A stretch of 64,000 bases of DNA from JBFWUW01 sp050247075 (GCA_050247075.1 JBFWUW010000031.1:1-64000); one strand, 5' to 3'; positions 17,470-29,323 are shown, numbered from the stretch's first letter. The notes: generated by a model not told the origin, from the sequence alone. Program-made: numbers and translations.

Positions 17470-18837
17470 ATGCATCAGGCTGTTTCCAAGATCGTTGATG
17501 AATTTCGCCGCCGCACACCCGGTTCCGCCGCGCTGGCCAAACAGGCCGCCGGCGTCTTTCCCAGCGGCGTGACGCACGATGGCCGCTATTTGCAGCCCTA
17601 CCCCGTGTTTATTGAAAGGGCGGCTGGCACGCACAAATGGGACGTGGATGGCCACGAGTACGTCGATTACTCCGGCGGGCATGGTGCCTTGTTGCTGGGG
17701 CACAATCACCCGCCGGTCGTGGCAGCGGTCGCGGAACAGTTGCAGCGCGGCACGCACTACGGATCGTGCCACGAACTGGAGGTTCGCTGGGGCCAACTTG
17801 TGCAAAAACTACTCCCCAGTGCCCAACGGGTGCGGTTCACCAGTTCTGGAACGGAGGCCACGCTGTTGGCCCTGCGGCTGGCGCGGGCTTTTACCGACAA
17901 GAAAAAAATCGTGCGATTCCTGGGGCATTTTCATGGCTGGCACGACCATGTGGCCTTCGGCGTCAATAATCACTTCGAGGGCACCCCGTCACCCGGTGTC
18001 TTGCCCGAAGTCACTGAAAACATGTTGCTGGCCATGCCTAACGACACCGCGGCCATCACCGAACTGTTGTCGAACCGCGACGATATCGCCGCCGTGATGA
18101 TCGAGCCGACCGGCGCAAGTTGGGGGCAGGTTCCCGTCCAGCCAGAATTCTTGCATGCCTTGCGCCAGCAAACGTCAAAACGCGGCGCGTTGCTGATATT
18201 TGACGAAGTCATCACCGGGTTTCGCGTCTCGCCGGGGGGCGCACAAGGGGAGTTTGGCATTCAGCCCGACCTGACCACGCTGGCCAAGATTGTCGCCGGC
18301 GGACTGCCGGGCGGGGCCGTAGCCGGAAGGGCCGACATCTTGCACGCCCTGGATTTCGCCGTTGCCAGCCAGCCGGGACGCGAGAAAGTGCCGCACCAGG
18401 GAACGTTCAACGCCAACCCGCTCTCGGCGGCGGCCGGCATTGCCACGCTCTCGATCGTGGCCGAAACCGATGTTTGCCAACGGGCCAACGACTACGCCGC
18501 CCGCCTCCGCGAGGCGCTCGCTCGCGAGGTGCGCGATGCCGGCCTGCCGTGGTGCGTCTACGGCAGTTTCTCCGGCTTTCACATCTTCACCAACCCACAA
18601 GGCCTGGCCATGACCGCCGCCCAGGTCGAGGCCGGCGAGTACGATCATCGCACGCTCAAATCGGCCCGCGCGGCGCTGACCATGAAGCTGCGGATTGGCA
18701 TGTTGCTGCACGGCGTGGAAATCTTTGGCTGGCCAGGGGGGCCAACTTCCGCCATGCATTCCACCGACGACCTGGAGCAAACCGTGCAAGCCTTCCGCGG
18801 CACGCTCAGAATGCTCCAGGCAGAGGGTGAAATCTAG
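17470..18837 (+). CDS. Class III aminotransferase, glutamate-1-semialdehyde aminomutase-like
   Basis: A 455-aa PLP enzyme. Visible family features are VDYSGGHGALLLGHNHP, FTSSGTEATLLALRLA, FLGHFHGWHDH, LIFDEVITGFR with the cofactor-binding Asp, and Lys273 in TLAKIVAGGLPGGAVAG. The overall pattern resembles HemL, but HemL is normally about 430 aa and highly conserved, and this protein has a longer C-terminal half (around LAMTAAQVEAGEYDHRTL). It may act on another amino-ketone or amino acid, so I give no gene symbol. The start at 17470 is where family similarity begins; the frame continues upstream to 17281, antisense to the neighbouring membrane gene. Confidence 0.85.
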   Translation: MHQAVSKIVDEFRRRTPGSAALAKQAAGVFPSGVTHDGRYLQPYPVFIERAAGTHKWDVDGHEYVDYSGGHGALLLGHNHPPVVAAVAEQLQRGTHYGSCHELEVRWGQLVQKLLPSAQRVRFTSSGTEATLLALRLARAFTDKKKIVRFLGHFHGWHDHVAFGVNNHFEGTPSPGVLPEVTENMLLAMPNDTAAITELLSNRDDIAAVMIEPTGASWGQVPVQPEFLHALRQQTSKRGALLIFDEVITGFRVSPGGAQGEFGIQPDLTTLAKIVAGGLPGGAVAGRADILHALDFAVASQPGREKVPHQGTFNANPLSAAAGIATLSIVAETDVCQRANDYAARLREALAREVRDAGLPWCVYGSFSGFHIFTNPQGLAMTAAQVEAGEYDHRTLKSARAALTMKLRIGMLLHGVEIFGWPGGPTSAMHSTDDLEQTVQAFRGTLRMLQAEGEI

Positions 18838-18862
18838 CTACCTCGGTACAACCGTGCTGAAC

Positions 18863-20602
18863 TTAAGGATTAGCCGCCGGTTGCGCCGCCCCTTCCACCT
18901 TGGCCGCCATTGCGTCGCGCATCTTTTGGCCGATGGTGTCTTGGGGAGCAAGCTCCAGCAGTTTATCCAACTCGCGTACCGCTTCCTTCGGATAGTCGAG
19001 ATAGGCGTATTGGTAACCTAGCAAGAACCGCAGGGCGGGTTGCTCGGTCTCTTTCTTGCGAGCAGCCTCTAATGCCCGCAGTTGCGTGGTGTAGTCGCCC
19101 GGTTGGCCGTAAAGTTCGGCATAGTTCTCGACGACAACACCCCACTTGTCCTGGGGCAACACTCCCAGGGCTTGTTGCACGGTTCCGGCGGCCTGGTCGT
19201 ACTTGCCGGTGGCAAACAGGCCTTGGCCCATCAGCAGCAGCAAGGCCGCGTTTTGCGGATCATCGACCAAGGCATGCTGCCAGTTCTTGACGGCCTCGTC
19301 GTAACGTCCAGCCTTAAAGTCCTCCTCGCCTTGCGCGGCGAAATCGAGCACGCCGGCATCTTGCGGAGGAACTTGCTCAGCCGCCACTTCGCCCACCGCC
19401 GCCGGATCGATCAGCAACGGCTCCTCCGGCGGGGCCTCCAGCGGCAGCGGGTTGTAGACGCTGACGTAGGTCGGGTTGTAGGTGTACCCGTAACCTCCGT
19501 TGCCGTAGCCGCCGTACCCGTAGGTGCTGTAACCGAAATTTCCGTAGCCATAGGGATATCCGTAACCGTAGTTGGTTTGATACCCAAACAGCGGCCACAA
19601 GGACGCGTACAGTCCCAGGCTAGATCGCAGTCCATAATTCGATCGGTAGTAGCCAGGGTTACTGTAGCGCCCAAATGGGGACGAGTACCCAAAGAAATAG
19701 GAGTTCCGCGGGTAGTAACGGCCGCTGTGCGACACGTAATGCCGCCCATTACGGCCGTGGTTGTCGTGACGGCCGCCTTGGCCGCCGCGGTAGCTATAGG
19801 CATTTCGGCCGGAATTGTTGCCCGCCTGATAGCGGTAACTGTTTCCCAGGTTTCGGCCATTCACGGCGGCGTTGTATCGGCCAACGTTGCTGCCGGAATT
19901 CCCGCCTCTGCCAGAATTAGCCCGGCTGCCCGCGCCGTAATTAGCGCTCGAATTCACGCCGTGACGTTGGGAAAATGATTGCCGCCCGACATTCGACCGT
20001 CCCGACAAGTTGGCGGAGCCATTCACTCCACCGCGATTGAACGGTTGGCCGCTGCTTCGAGGCAAGCCAAAATTGGCCGTTCCTTGCCGGCTGGAATTGC
20101 CAAAGTTGGCGGCCGCGTTGGGCCTGTTGGAATTCGCGCGATTGCCGCTATAACGCGGGGTGTTGCCCAAATTCACCGCGGGATTTCCGCGGCCGACATT
20201 AGCGGGTACACGCCCAACGTTCGACGGCGTTCGACCGACGTTCGCCGGCGCACGGCCTACGTTGGCCGAGCCACCGTTAAAGGTGCGTGCCGAAGGGGTT
20301 CCATTGAAGCGGGACGATCCGCCTAGGTTCGACGCGGCACCACTGCGCCCGCCGCCAGAACGAAATCCGCCCGATGGTGCGCCGGCGCTCCGCCCGCCGG
20401 ACGAAAAACCGCCGCCAAAACTTGACCTTCCGCCACCGCCGAAACTTGATCTACCACCACCGCCCCCGGCAGACCTTCCGCCACCTCCGCCGCCAGATCT
20501 TCCCCCACCGCCCCCTCGGCCCTGGCCGTAAACATCATGCAAACTGCCCGCCATCAAACTCAATACGAGCGCGGATATGCCTACGAGAGTTCTCGTGCGC
20601 AT
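18863..20602 (-). CDS. Secreted Gly/Ser/Asn-rich low-complexity protein with C-terminal TPR
   Basis: A 579-aa exported protein. Residues 1-26 are a signal peptide. Residues about 27-75 are nearly pure Gly/Ser/Arg (blocks of GGGGRS and SFGGG). About 90-150 contain a tandem 6-8-residue repeat, NVGRAPANVGRTPSNVGRVP. The next 200 residues are rich in Asn, Tyr, Gly and Arg (for example YGYGYPYGYGNFGY). The last 170 residues are an ordered TPR domain (EEDFKAGRYDEAVKNWQHAL). Such composition suggests an extracellular or periplasmic disordered adhesive or phase-separating segment tethered to an interaction domain; that is inference. It faces the end of the aminotransferase gene with only 25 bp between the stops. 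Confidence 0.8.
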   Translation of the reverse strand: MRTRTLVGISALVLSLMAGSLHDVYGQGRGGGGGRSGGGGGGRSAGGGGGRSSFGGGGRSSFGGGFSSGGRSAGAPSGGFRSGGGRSGAASNLGGSSRFNGTPSARTFNGGSANVGRAPANVGRTPSNVGRVPANVGRGNPAVNLGNTPRYSGNRANSNRPNAAANFGNSSRQGTANFGLPRSSGQPFNRGGVNGSANLSGRSNVGRQSFSQRHGVNSSANYGAGSRANSGRGGNSGSNVGRYNAAVNGRNLGNSYRYQAGNNSGRNAYSYRGGQGGRHDNHGRNGRHYVSHSGRYYPRNSYFFGYSSPFGRYSNPGYYRSNYGLRSSLGLYASLWPLFGYQTNYGYGYPYGYGNFGYSTYGYGGYGNGGYGYTYNPTYVSVYNPLPLEAPPEEPLLIDPAAVGEVAAEQVPPQDAGVLDFAAQGEEDFKAGRYDEAVKNWQHALVDDPQNAALLLLMGQGLFATGKYDQAAGTVQQALGVLPQDKWGVVVENYAELYGQPGDYTTQLRALEAARKKETEQPALRFLLGYQYAYLDYPKEAVRELDKLLELAPQDTIGQKMRDAMAAKVEGAAQPAANP

Positions 20603-20973
20603 GACGCCCCCCTTTCCAAGATAGTTGACCTATCCCCCCACGAAAATTTGTACGCATTCAAGTCTTTGCAAGCAAGCAAAGTGCGCGCCGCGGATCCAAT
20701 CGATGCGGTCGAGAGAACTTGGCGGCTTGTTGTAAGTTCCCTTCGGCAATAGCACTTGGAAGAATGGAAATCGGCCGAAATTGCCGCGGCTGACCGAAAA
20801 AACTCCGGCCAGACAGGCGCGCGATTGGTTACAATAAAATCAAACCGCGCAGCTTGCCGACACCCCCTCCAATGGTCACTTGTGTTGGGGACACTGGCGA
20901 TTGTGTACGGTACCGGCCAGGCAGAGCCACCCGCGCACTACATCAGGATTCTCGTAACGAGGAAAGCCGTTGC
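20603..20973. other. Divergent intergenic region
   Basis: 371 bases between two divergently transcribed genes, so both promoters should lie here. It is locally AT-richer around 20640-20670. No palindrome, repeat family member or RNA gene was recognised. GAGGA at 20959-20963 is the ribosome-binding site of the plus-strand gene. Confidence 0.4.
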
Positions 20974-23900
20974 ATGAAAATGTTCCTGGATTTGACATGT
21001 TACATAGTGATTGGCGGCGGTCTGTTCTCTGGTGCCATCGCGCTTGCCGCCGAGACGGCACCTCAGCCCGTCAATTACAACCGCGATATTCGCCCGATCC
21101 TTTCCAACCACTGCTTTAAGTGCCACGGGCCAGACGCCGCCGAACGCAAGTCGGGCTTGCAGCTTGATGTTCGCGAGGCCGCTGTCTTGCCGGCCGACTC
21201 TGGCAGCGCGGCCATCGTGCCGGGCAAGCCCGACGTCAGCGGCCTGGTGGAGCGAGTTTTTTCCAGCGACGCCGGCAATGTCATGCCGCCCCCCGACACC
21301 AACAAAAAGCTCACGGCGGCTGAGAAAGAACTGCTCAAGCGTTGGATTGAGGAAGGTGCCCCGTATCAACGGCAGTGGTCATTTGTTGCGCCACGAAAGG
21401 CGGAGCTACCCGCGGTCAAAGATGCCACCTGGAGCCGCAATGCCATCGACCGGTTTGTGCTGGCCACATTAGAGGGCCAAGGCCTGACGCCGTCGCCCGT
21501 CGCGGACAAGGCCACGCTCATCCGCCGGGTGACGCTCGACCTGACCGGCCTGCCGCCGACCGTGGAGGAGGTCGATGCCTTTTTGGCCGACACCAGTCCC
21601 GATGCTTACCAGCGCGTGGTGGACCGCTTGTTGGAATCGCCCCATCTTGGCGAACGGCTGGCCCTGGACTGGCTCGACGCGGCCCGCTTTGCCGACACCA
21701 ACGGCTACCATATCGACAACGGCCGCGACATGACGATGTGGCGGGCCTGGGTCATCGACGCCTTCAACCGCAACATGCCGTTCGACCAGTTCACCATTGA
21801 GCAACTGGCTGGCGATCTGCTGCCCAATCCCACGATTGAGCAGCAGATTGCCAGTGGTTTCAATCGCAACCACATGACCAATTTTGAAGGGGGAGCCATA
21901 CCGGAGGAGTACCACACGGCGTACATCGTGGACCGCGTCAACACCACTGGCACCGTTTGGCTGGGCTTGTCGATCGGCTGTGCCCAATGCCACGACCACA
22001 AGTACGACCCGATCACGCAGAAAGAATTTTATCAGTTCTACGCCTTCTTTCACAACGTGCCTGAGAAAGGCCTGGATGGCTACAACGGCAACGCCATGCC
22101 GTTCATCAAGACACCGAGCGAAGAGCAAAGCGAGCAACTGGCCCAATTGCGGGCCGCGGCTGAGCAGGCCGAGCAGCATCTGGCCGAACCGATGGCCGAT
22201 ATCGACGCGGCCCAATCGGCTTGGGAGAGCGAATCCGCCACCGCCACGCCCGCCGAGTGGAAGGCCTTGGACCCGCTTGAGTTTTCCTCCCAACACGGCG
22301 CGACCCTTACCAAGCTGGACGATCTTTCCCTGTTGGCTAGTGGGGAAAACCCGGCCAGCGACATCTATCGGGTAGCCGCCGGCAGCACCTTGGCGGGTAT
22401 CACGGCCATTCAGCTAGAGGCGCTGCCCGACGAACATTTCACGGCGAATGGGCCGGGCCGCTCGGTCAACGGAAATATCGTGCTGACGCATGTCAAGGCA
22501 TCTGTCGGCGACGGCCAGCCGTTGGCTTTTCGCGCGGCGTCGGCCGATTTCAGCCAGAAGGACTATCCGGTGGAATTGGCCATCGACGACAAGCCGCAAT
22601 CAGGCTGGGCCATCCACCCCGAAGTCGGCAAGCCGCACGCGGCCGTGTTTGAACTGGCCGAGCCGCTCACCGCCGAGGGCGAAAAACGTCTGGCCATAAC
22701 CTTGGAATTTAAATCGACGTTTGGCCAGCACCAGTTGGGCCGCTTCCGGCTGAGCGTGACCAACTCGGCCCATCCGCATGGCATCAAGCCCCTGCCCGAC
22801 GAGATCAAGGCGGCCCTGGCGGCCGCGGCCGATCAACGCAGCGAGCCGCAACGCTTGGCCTTACGCAAGTACTACCGCGAAAACCTGGTCCCGTCGTTGC
22901 GGCCCCGCTACGACGAATTGGCCGGGCTGAAGCAGGCGGTGGCGGACTTCGAGAAGATGATCCCCACCACAATGGTCATGCAAGAGTTGCCTCAGCCGCG
23001 CGAAACGTTTCTGCTCATTCGCGGCCAGTACGACAAGAAGGGGGACAAGGTCACCGCCGCGGTTCCGGCCGAGTTGCCCCCATTGCCGGCGGACGCCCCT
23101 GCAAACCGCTTGGGGCTGGCCCGCTGGCTGGTCGATCCGGCGCACCCGTTGACCGCCAGGGTGGTCGTCAACCGATACTGGCAAATGCTGTTTGGGGCGG
23201 GCCTGGTCAAGACCAGCGAGGACTTTGGTTCGCAAGGCGATTTGCCGACCCACCCCGAATTGCTGGACTGGCTGGCGGTGGAGTTTCAGCAGCCATCGCC
23301 CGCTCCCGATGGCAGCGGCAGCAGCCTGCCTTGGGATAACAAGGCCCTGTTGCGGCTGATGGTGACCTCGGCCACGTACCGGCAATCGTCGGCCGTTTCG
23401 CCCGGCTTGCTGGCCATCGACCCGGAGAATAGCCTGCTGGCCCGCGGCGCGCGGCAGCGGCTGCCGGCGGAATTCATTCGCGACCAGGCATTGGCCGTCA
23501 GCGGCCTGTTGAACGAGCAAATTGGCGGGCCGAGCGTTTCGCCGTATCAACCCGCCGGCATGTGGGAGGAGTTGATGTCCCGTGCCGACGGCGCCAACTG
23601 GACGGCTCAAAAATACACGCAGAGCCACGGTGCCGACCTCTATCGCCGCACGATGTACACGTTTTGGAAGCGGACCAGCCCGCCGCCCACGTTGGTCACC
23701 TTCGACGCGCCCGACCGCGAGACCTGCACCGTCCGCCGCGCGCGGACCAACACGCCGCTGCAAGCGCTGGTACTGCTGAACGATCCGACCTATGTCGAAG
23801 CGGCCCGCAAATTGGCCGAACGAATTTTGGTGGAAGGGGGCGGCACTTTCGAGGAGCGGATTACCTTTGCCTACCGGCGATTATTGGCCAGGCCGCCGAG

Positions 23901-24099
23901 GGCCGCCGAAACCGCCGTACTGCAAAGGGCCTTCGACCAGCAACTGGCCGAATACCGGGCCAACCGCGCCGCAGCTCTGGAACTGCTGGCCGTGGGCGAG
24001 TCCCCCCGCAACGAGGAACTCGACCCGGCGGAACTAGCCGCCTGGGCCACGCTGTCCAGCATCTTGTTGAATTTGGATGAGACCGTGACGAAGGGATAG
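20974..24099 (+). CDS. DUF1549/DUF1553 protein with N-terminal planctomycete cytochrome c domain
   Basis: A 1041-aa secreted protein. A signal peptide (1-25) precedes a PSCyt1 cytochrome domain with CFKCH at 47-51 and the signature KCHGPDAAERKSGLQLD. The DUF1549 domain follows (about 150-350), with a second haem-type motif CAQCH at 336-340. A middle segment of about 250 residues looks like a beta-sandwich, and the DUF1553 domain occupies the last 350 residues, including RVVVNRYWQMLFG and RRTMYTFWKRT. Proteins of this kind are hallmark planctomycete envelope proteins, normally paired with a DUF1501 protein; their biochemical role is not established. The start at ATG 20974 has GAGGA upstream and begins the signal peptide. 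A DUF1501 gene lies downstream, separated by a small antitoxin gene. Confidence 0.92.
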   Translation: MKMFLDLTCYIVIGGGLFSGAIALAAETAPQPVNYNRDIRPILSNHCFKCHGPDAAERKSGLQLDVREAAVLPADSGSAAIVPGKPDVSGLVERVFSSDAGNVMPPPDTNKKLTAAEKELLKRWIEEGAPYQRQWSFVAPRKAELPAVKDATWSRNAIDRFVLATLEGQGLTPSPVADKATLIRRVTLDLTGLPPTVEEVDAFLADTSPDAYQRVVDRLLESPHLGERLALDWLDAARFADTNGYHIDNGRDMTMWRAWVIDAFNRNMPFDQFTIEQLAGDLLPNPTIEQQIASGFNRNHMTNFEGGAIPEEYHTAYIVDRVNTTGTVWLGLSIGCAQCHDHKYDPITQKEFYQFYAFFHNVPEKGLDGYNGNAMPFIKTPSEEQSEQLAQLRAAAEQAEQHLAEPMADIDAAQSAWESESATATPAEWKALDPLEFSSQHGATLTKLDDLSLLASGENPASDIYRVAAGSTLAGITAIQLEALPDEHFTANGPGRSVNGNIVLTHVKASVGDGQPLAFRAASADFSQKDYPVELAIDDKPQSGWAIHPEVGKPHAAVFELAEPLTAEGEKRLAITLEFKSTFGQHQLGRFRLSVTNSAHPHGIKPLPDEIKAALAAAADQRSEPQRLALRKYYRENLVPSLRPRYDELAGLKQAVADFEKMIPTTMVMQELPQPRETFLLIRGQYDKKGDKVTAAVPAELPPLPADAPANRLGLARWLVDPAHPLTARVVVNRYWQMLFGAGLVKTSEDFGSQGDLPTHPELLDWLAVEFQQPSPAPDGSGSSLPWDNKALLRLMVTSATYRQSSAVSPGLLAIDPENSLLARGARQRLPAEFIRDQALAVSGLLNEQIGGPSVSPYQPAGMWEELMSRADGANWTAQKYTQSHGADLYRRTMYTFWKRTSPPPTLVTFDAPDRETCTVRRARTNTPLQALVLLNDPTYVEAARKLAERILVEGGGTFEERITFAYRRLLARPPRAAETAVLQRAFDQQLAEYRANRAAALELLAVGESPRNEELDPAELAAWATLSSILLNLDETVTKG

Positions 24100-24154
24100 A
24101 GTAGGTTTCAATTGCATAGATGCGTTAGTCCCCAGGAACGAAAGGTGATCCATC

Positions 24155-24400
24155 ATGTCCACGGATAGCCAGTCCATTTTCGACGCCACTTTGGCGCCGC
24201 CGTTCGAGGCACGGGCCAAGCTCGCCGAGCGGCTTTGGGCCAGCTTGGACAATGACGCCACGGCGGAGAATACGGCCGATATTGAAGCTGCTTGGATCGC
24301 GGAGGCGGAGCGGCGCATGGCAGCGCATTCCGCCGGAAAGATTTCCTCCCGGCCGGCGGAAGAGGTGTTCGAGTCCGTCCGCCGAGAGATAAATCAATGA
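24155..24400 (+). CDS. Orphan addiction-module antitoxin (TIGR02574 type)
   Basis: An 81-aa acidic, helical protein. The order of features matches the 'putative addiction module component' family: PPFEARAKLAERLWASLD, then an acidic helix with IEAAWIAEAERRMA, then SRPAEEVFESVRREI at the end. These antitoxins normally precede a ParE/RelE toxin gene overlapping by a few bases. Here an ATG does overlap the stop (ATGA at 24397) but opens only an 11-codon frame, and no toxin-like protein follows. It sits between a DUF1549/1553 gene and a DUF1501 gene, which are usually adjacent. AAAGGTGAT precedes the start. Confidence 0.8.
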   Translation: MSTDSQSIFDATLAPPFEARAKLAERLWASLDNDATAENTADIEAAWIAEAERRMAAHSAGKISSRPAEEVFESVRREINQ

Positions 24401-24513
24401 GAGCTGATTTTCGTCCTCCGACCACGTAGGGATTTCGTCGGCTATTGCGAAAATATATTTCCGAAACGTCCCTTGGCCGAAAACTGATTCCCAACTTGAA
24501 TTCCGCGCCCACC

Positions 24514-26001
<1,488 letters not shown>

Positions 26002-26185
26002 TGTTTTGCTTGCCTCTGGCCGGTCGAGATTATAACTTGTAGGAAGGCTGGCGGTTTCAGCGGTTCCACCTTGTGCTTGGCTTTCCTTTTCGGCCGGGAC
26101 GGGTGCCGCAAGAGTTGCCGGGCCGCAGTGGGCTTGGTTTTCACATCCGCGATTTTCTGACTCTTTTCGCGTTCGGACGGACCTT

Positions 26186-29100
26186 ATGCATTCGCACCGA
26201 CTCTTGTCTCGTCTGGCGGCACTAGCCATCGCCGTTGCCACGTTGTTTGCCGCCAATATCCGTCCCGCCCATGCCAAAGAAAGGGTGGAAGACTTCCTGA
26301 ACGGCCTCCGCGCGGCCGGCATGTTCGACGTGGCCGAGGAATACCTTGAGACACTCGGCGCTAACCCCAACACCCCAGACGAGATCAAACAGACCATACC
26401 GTTTGAACTGGGCCGTACGGTCATTAGCAAGGCGGAAACCATCGCGGATGTCGATAGCCGCCTGAAAGAACTCGCCAAGGCGCGGACCTGGTTCGAGGAC
26501 TTTTTGGCCAAATCTCCTCAAAATCCCCAGGCGCCAGAGGCAGAGGCCCAAATCGCCGGTGTTTCGGTCAGCCGCGGCAAGGCCCTGATGGATATGTCGC
26601 GCAGCCCGCGCAATTCCAAGCGGCAAGTCGCCCTGGTGGCCGAGGCCCGGGCGGAATTCCTCAAGGCCCAGCAAATTCACGATGCCACCGAAAAGCGTCT
26701 TTCCGATGCTTACACCAAGCTCAAGGCAGAGATTGCCGCCGGCGCGGAAGGGGGTCCCGGCAACGCCGATCGCCGCGAGGCGCTCGACAATTGGGTCGTG
26801 GCCCGTCTGCGCGCTGCCACCGTTACTTTTGAACATGCCAAGGCCTACGACAAGGGCAGCAAGGAACACACCGACCTGATCAAGCAGGCCAGTGCTGGCT
26901 TCCACGACATTTACGAAAAGTACCGGTCGAAAGCGGTGGGGCTGTTGGCCGGCATGTACGACGGCCGCTGTTTCCAAGAGTTGGGCGACTACAAGCGGGC
27001 CTTGGGCATTTATGAGACGTTGCTGCTGCAGCCCGATGATCCGCCGATTTTCGCCGAGATCAAGGGCAAGACCTTGGCCCTGGCCCTAGAAAGTTGGATC
27101 ACGGACGACCAAAAGCTGTACGACAAGGCCGTGGACGAGGGAGAGAAATGGCTAGCCAAAGCCACGCCAGAGGAAAAGCGCTCGGAGTGGGGCGTTGGTA
27201 TTCATTACTTTACCGCCTTGGGAACTGATAAGCAGATCGAGGCCCTGAAAGCCTCGGGCGCCAATGCCAACGAGATCAAGAAAAAGGTCAACAGCCTGGT
27301 CAACAACGCCACCTACTTGACGCGGTTCAGCAACGAGTACCGCAAGCCCGCTCAAAGCCTGGTGGGAAAATATAAGAAGACGCAGCAAGAGGGAGAGCCG
27401 GAAAACTTTGTCGATGCGCGCGACGCCCTCAAGGTGGCGCTCGACACCATGTCCACCGCCAAGAATTTTGTCAGCGTGGCCAAGCAAACCCAGAACGCCG
27501 AAATGATGGCGCAGATTCCCGACAAGGAAAAAGAACAGCGCGATGCCTGGTTGTCGGCCTTTAATTACGCCAAGCTATCGCTCGACCTGCGTGATGAGGA
27601 ATCGCCCATCGACGATGTCAACCTGATTCGCCTGCAATATGCCATCTTGTTATTCGAGGCGAAACGCTTTGCCGAAGCGGCCGTGCTGGGCGACTTTGTC
27701 TCGCGGCATTATCCCAAAAGCGGGGCCATTGGCCGCAATGCCGGCATGGTGGCGCTGCACTCGTTGATTGGCGAATACAACGCCAACCAGACCGAAGACA
27801 AAAAGTTCGAGGTCGATCATCTGGTCTCCATCGCCGAGCATATCGCCAAGACTTGGCCTAGCGATGCCGAGGCCGACAACGCCTGGATGCTGCTGGCCTC
27901 GCTGGCCATTCGCGAGAAAGACTACGTCCAAGCCGCCGAATACCTCTCCAACGTGCCCGAGGAATCTCCACGACGCGGCGAGGCCGACCTGCAAGCGGGC
28001 CAGTCGCTGTGGAGTGCCTATGTCGCGGCCAGCCGCCTGCCCGAGGAAGAACGCCCCTCCAAGGCCGAGCTAGACGCACAGGTGCAAAAGGCCCAGCAGG
28101 TTTTGGAACAAGGCATCGAGCGGATGCGGGCTGGAATCTCCGACCCGCGGCAAGTGGCCTACAACCTGGTGGCCGCCGAAATGACCTTGGCCCAAATCTA
28201 CGTTGGTGCCGGCGCGCCCGACAAAGCGGTCGCCCGGTTGGAGACGGCCGACAGCGGCCCCTTGGCCCTGGTGCGTGCCAAGAGCCCCGTCGTGATGGAT
28301 AAGGGAACTTTCCCGGAAGACACCTACAAGGCCGCCTTGCAAGCCTATGTTGGCTCGCAACAGTTGGAAAAGGCCGAGGCCATCATGGCCGAACTTGAGG
28401 AAATGGTCGCCGGCAAGCCGGATGCCGCGGCACAGCTCACCCGCATCTACATTAAGCTGGGCCAGGACCTGGAGGACCACGTCAAGCGGTTACGCGAACT
28501 CAAACAGACGGACGATCTCGACAAGGTCTTGCAAACCTTCGAGGCCTTTCTGACCCGCATCGCGGCCCGTCCCTCGGGCAATACGTTTAGTTCGTTGAAC
28601 TGGGTGGCCGAGACCTTCTTGCGGCTGGGCAGCGGCCTGCACAGTGGGGACGACCCCCTGACGCCACAGGCCAAAACGTACTACGAAAAGGCCGTATCGA
28701 CCTACGAAGCCATGAAAGCCCAGGGGCAAAGCGACCCAGCCTTTTTGCCCTCGCCCCAGTACGTGACCGGCTTGGATATTCGCATTGCCCGCTGCAAGCG
28801 CAGCTTGGGCCAGTACAAGGAATCGCTCGATCTGTTGGGCGGCATCCTCAAGGTGAACGACAAGATTCTGGAAGCCCAGCTAGAAGGTGCCCAAACCTAT
28901 CAGGCTTGGGCCAAGGCCGAGAACAAAATGTCCTACTACGACAGCGCCATCGCCGGGGGCAGAAAAGACCGCAAGACTCGCGTGCCGCTATTTTGGGGCT
29001 GGGCCAGAATCGCCTCGATGGTGCAAGGCGACCCCAAGTACGAGGCGATTTTCCACGAGGCTCGCTTTAATCTGGCCGACTGCCATTTTCGTCAGGCCAT

Positions 29101-29323
29101 GATGCAGTCCTCGCCCGACAAAGAGAAGACGCTGAACATCGCCGCCCGCGACATCATTATCACCTACAAGTTGTTCCCAAAAATGGGCGGACCGGAGCAA
29201 CTCAGCAAGTACAACCGGCTGCTCAAGACCATTCAATCGGCCCAGGGCAACCGGCAACCCGATGGCCTTGAAGGCTTGAAAAAGCCCAGCAGCCAGCCGG
29301 CCAATGCCAGCGCGGCTCGGTAG
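26186..29323 (+). CDS. Large secreted TPR-repeat protein, first gene of the ExbBD cassette
   Basis: A 1045-aa protein. A signal peptide (residues about 1-30, ending RPAHAKE) is followed by almost continuous helical TPR-type repeats, for example FQELGDYKRALGIYETLLLQ and LKRSLGQYKESLDLL-like units. No lipobox, no enzymatic motif and no further membrane segment are visible. It is probably a periplasmic scaffold. It is the first of five colinear genes (TPR, TPR, ExbB-like, ExbD-like, ExbD-like), which suggests it works with a proton-driven membrane motor. The gap to the next gene is 75 bp. Confidence 0.85.
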   Translation: MHSHRLLSRLAALAIAVATLFAANIRPAHAKERVEDFLNGLRAAGMFDVAEEYLETLGANPNTPDEIKQTIPFELGRTVISKAETIADVDSRLKELAKARTWFEDFLAKSPQNPQAPEAEAQIAGVSVSRGKALMDMSRSPRNSKRQVALVAEARAEFLKAQQIHDATEKRLSDAYTKLKAEIAAGAEGGPGNADRREALDNWVVARLRAATVTFEHAKAYDKGSKEHTDLIKQASAGFHDIYEKYRSKAVGLLAGMYDGRCFQELGDYKRALGIYETLLLQPDDPPIFAEIKGKTLALALESWITDDQKLYDKAVDEGEKWLAKATPEEKRSEWGVGIHYFTALGTDKQIEALKASGANANEIKKKVNSLVNNATYLTRFSNEYRKPAQSLVGKYKKTQQEGEPENFVDARDALKVALDTMSTAKNFVSVAKQTQNAEMMAQIPDKEKEQRDAWLSAFNYAKLSLDLRDEESPIDDVNLIRLQYAILLFEAKRFAEAAVLGDFVSRHYPKSGAIGRNAGMVALHSLIGEYNANQTEDKKFEVDHLVSIAEHIAKTWPSDAEADNAWMLLASLAIREKDYVQAAEYLSNVPEESPRRGEADLQAGQSLWSAYVAASRLPEEERPSKAELDAQVQKAQQVLEQGIERMRAGISDPRQVAYNLVAAEMTLAQIYVGAGAPDKAVARLETADSGPLALVRAKSPVVMDKGTFPEDTYKAALQAYVGSQQLEKAEAIMAELEEMVAGKPDAAAQLTRIYIKLGQDLEDHVKRLRELKQTDDLDKVLQTFEAFLTRIAARPSGNTFSSLNWVAETFLRLGSGLHSGDDPLTPQAKTYYEKAVSTYEAMKAQGQSDPAFLPSPQYVTGLDIRIARCKRSLGQYKESLDLLGGILKVNDKILEAQLEGAQTYQAWAKAENKMSYYDSAIAGGRKDRKTRVPLFWGWARIASMVQGDPKYEAIFHEARFNLADCHFRQAMMQSSPDKEKTLNIAARDIIITYKLFPKMGGPEQLSKYNRLLKTIQSAQGNRQPDGLEGLKKPSSQPANASAAR

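Noticed and set aside
24397..24429. Short frame overlapping the antitoxin stop, possible toxin start
   Set aside because: It ends after a few codons and has no ParE/RelE-like sequence, so a toxin is not supported.
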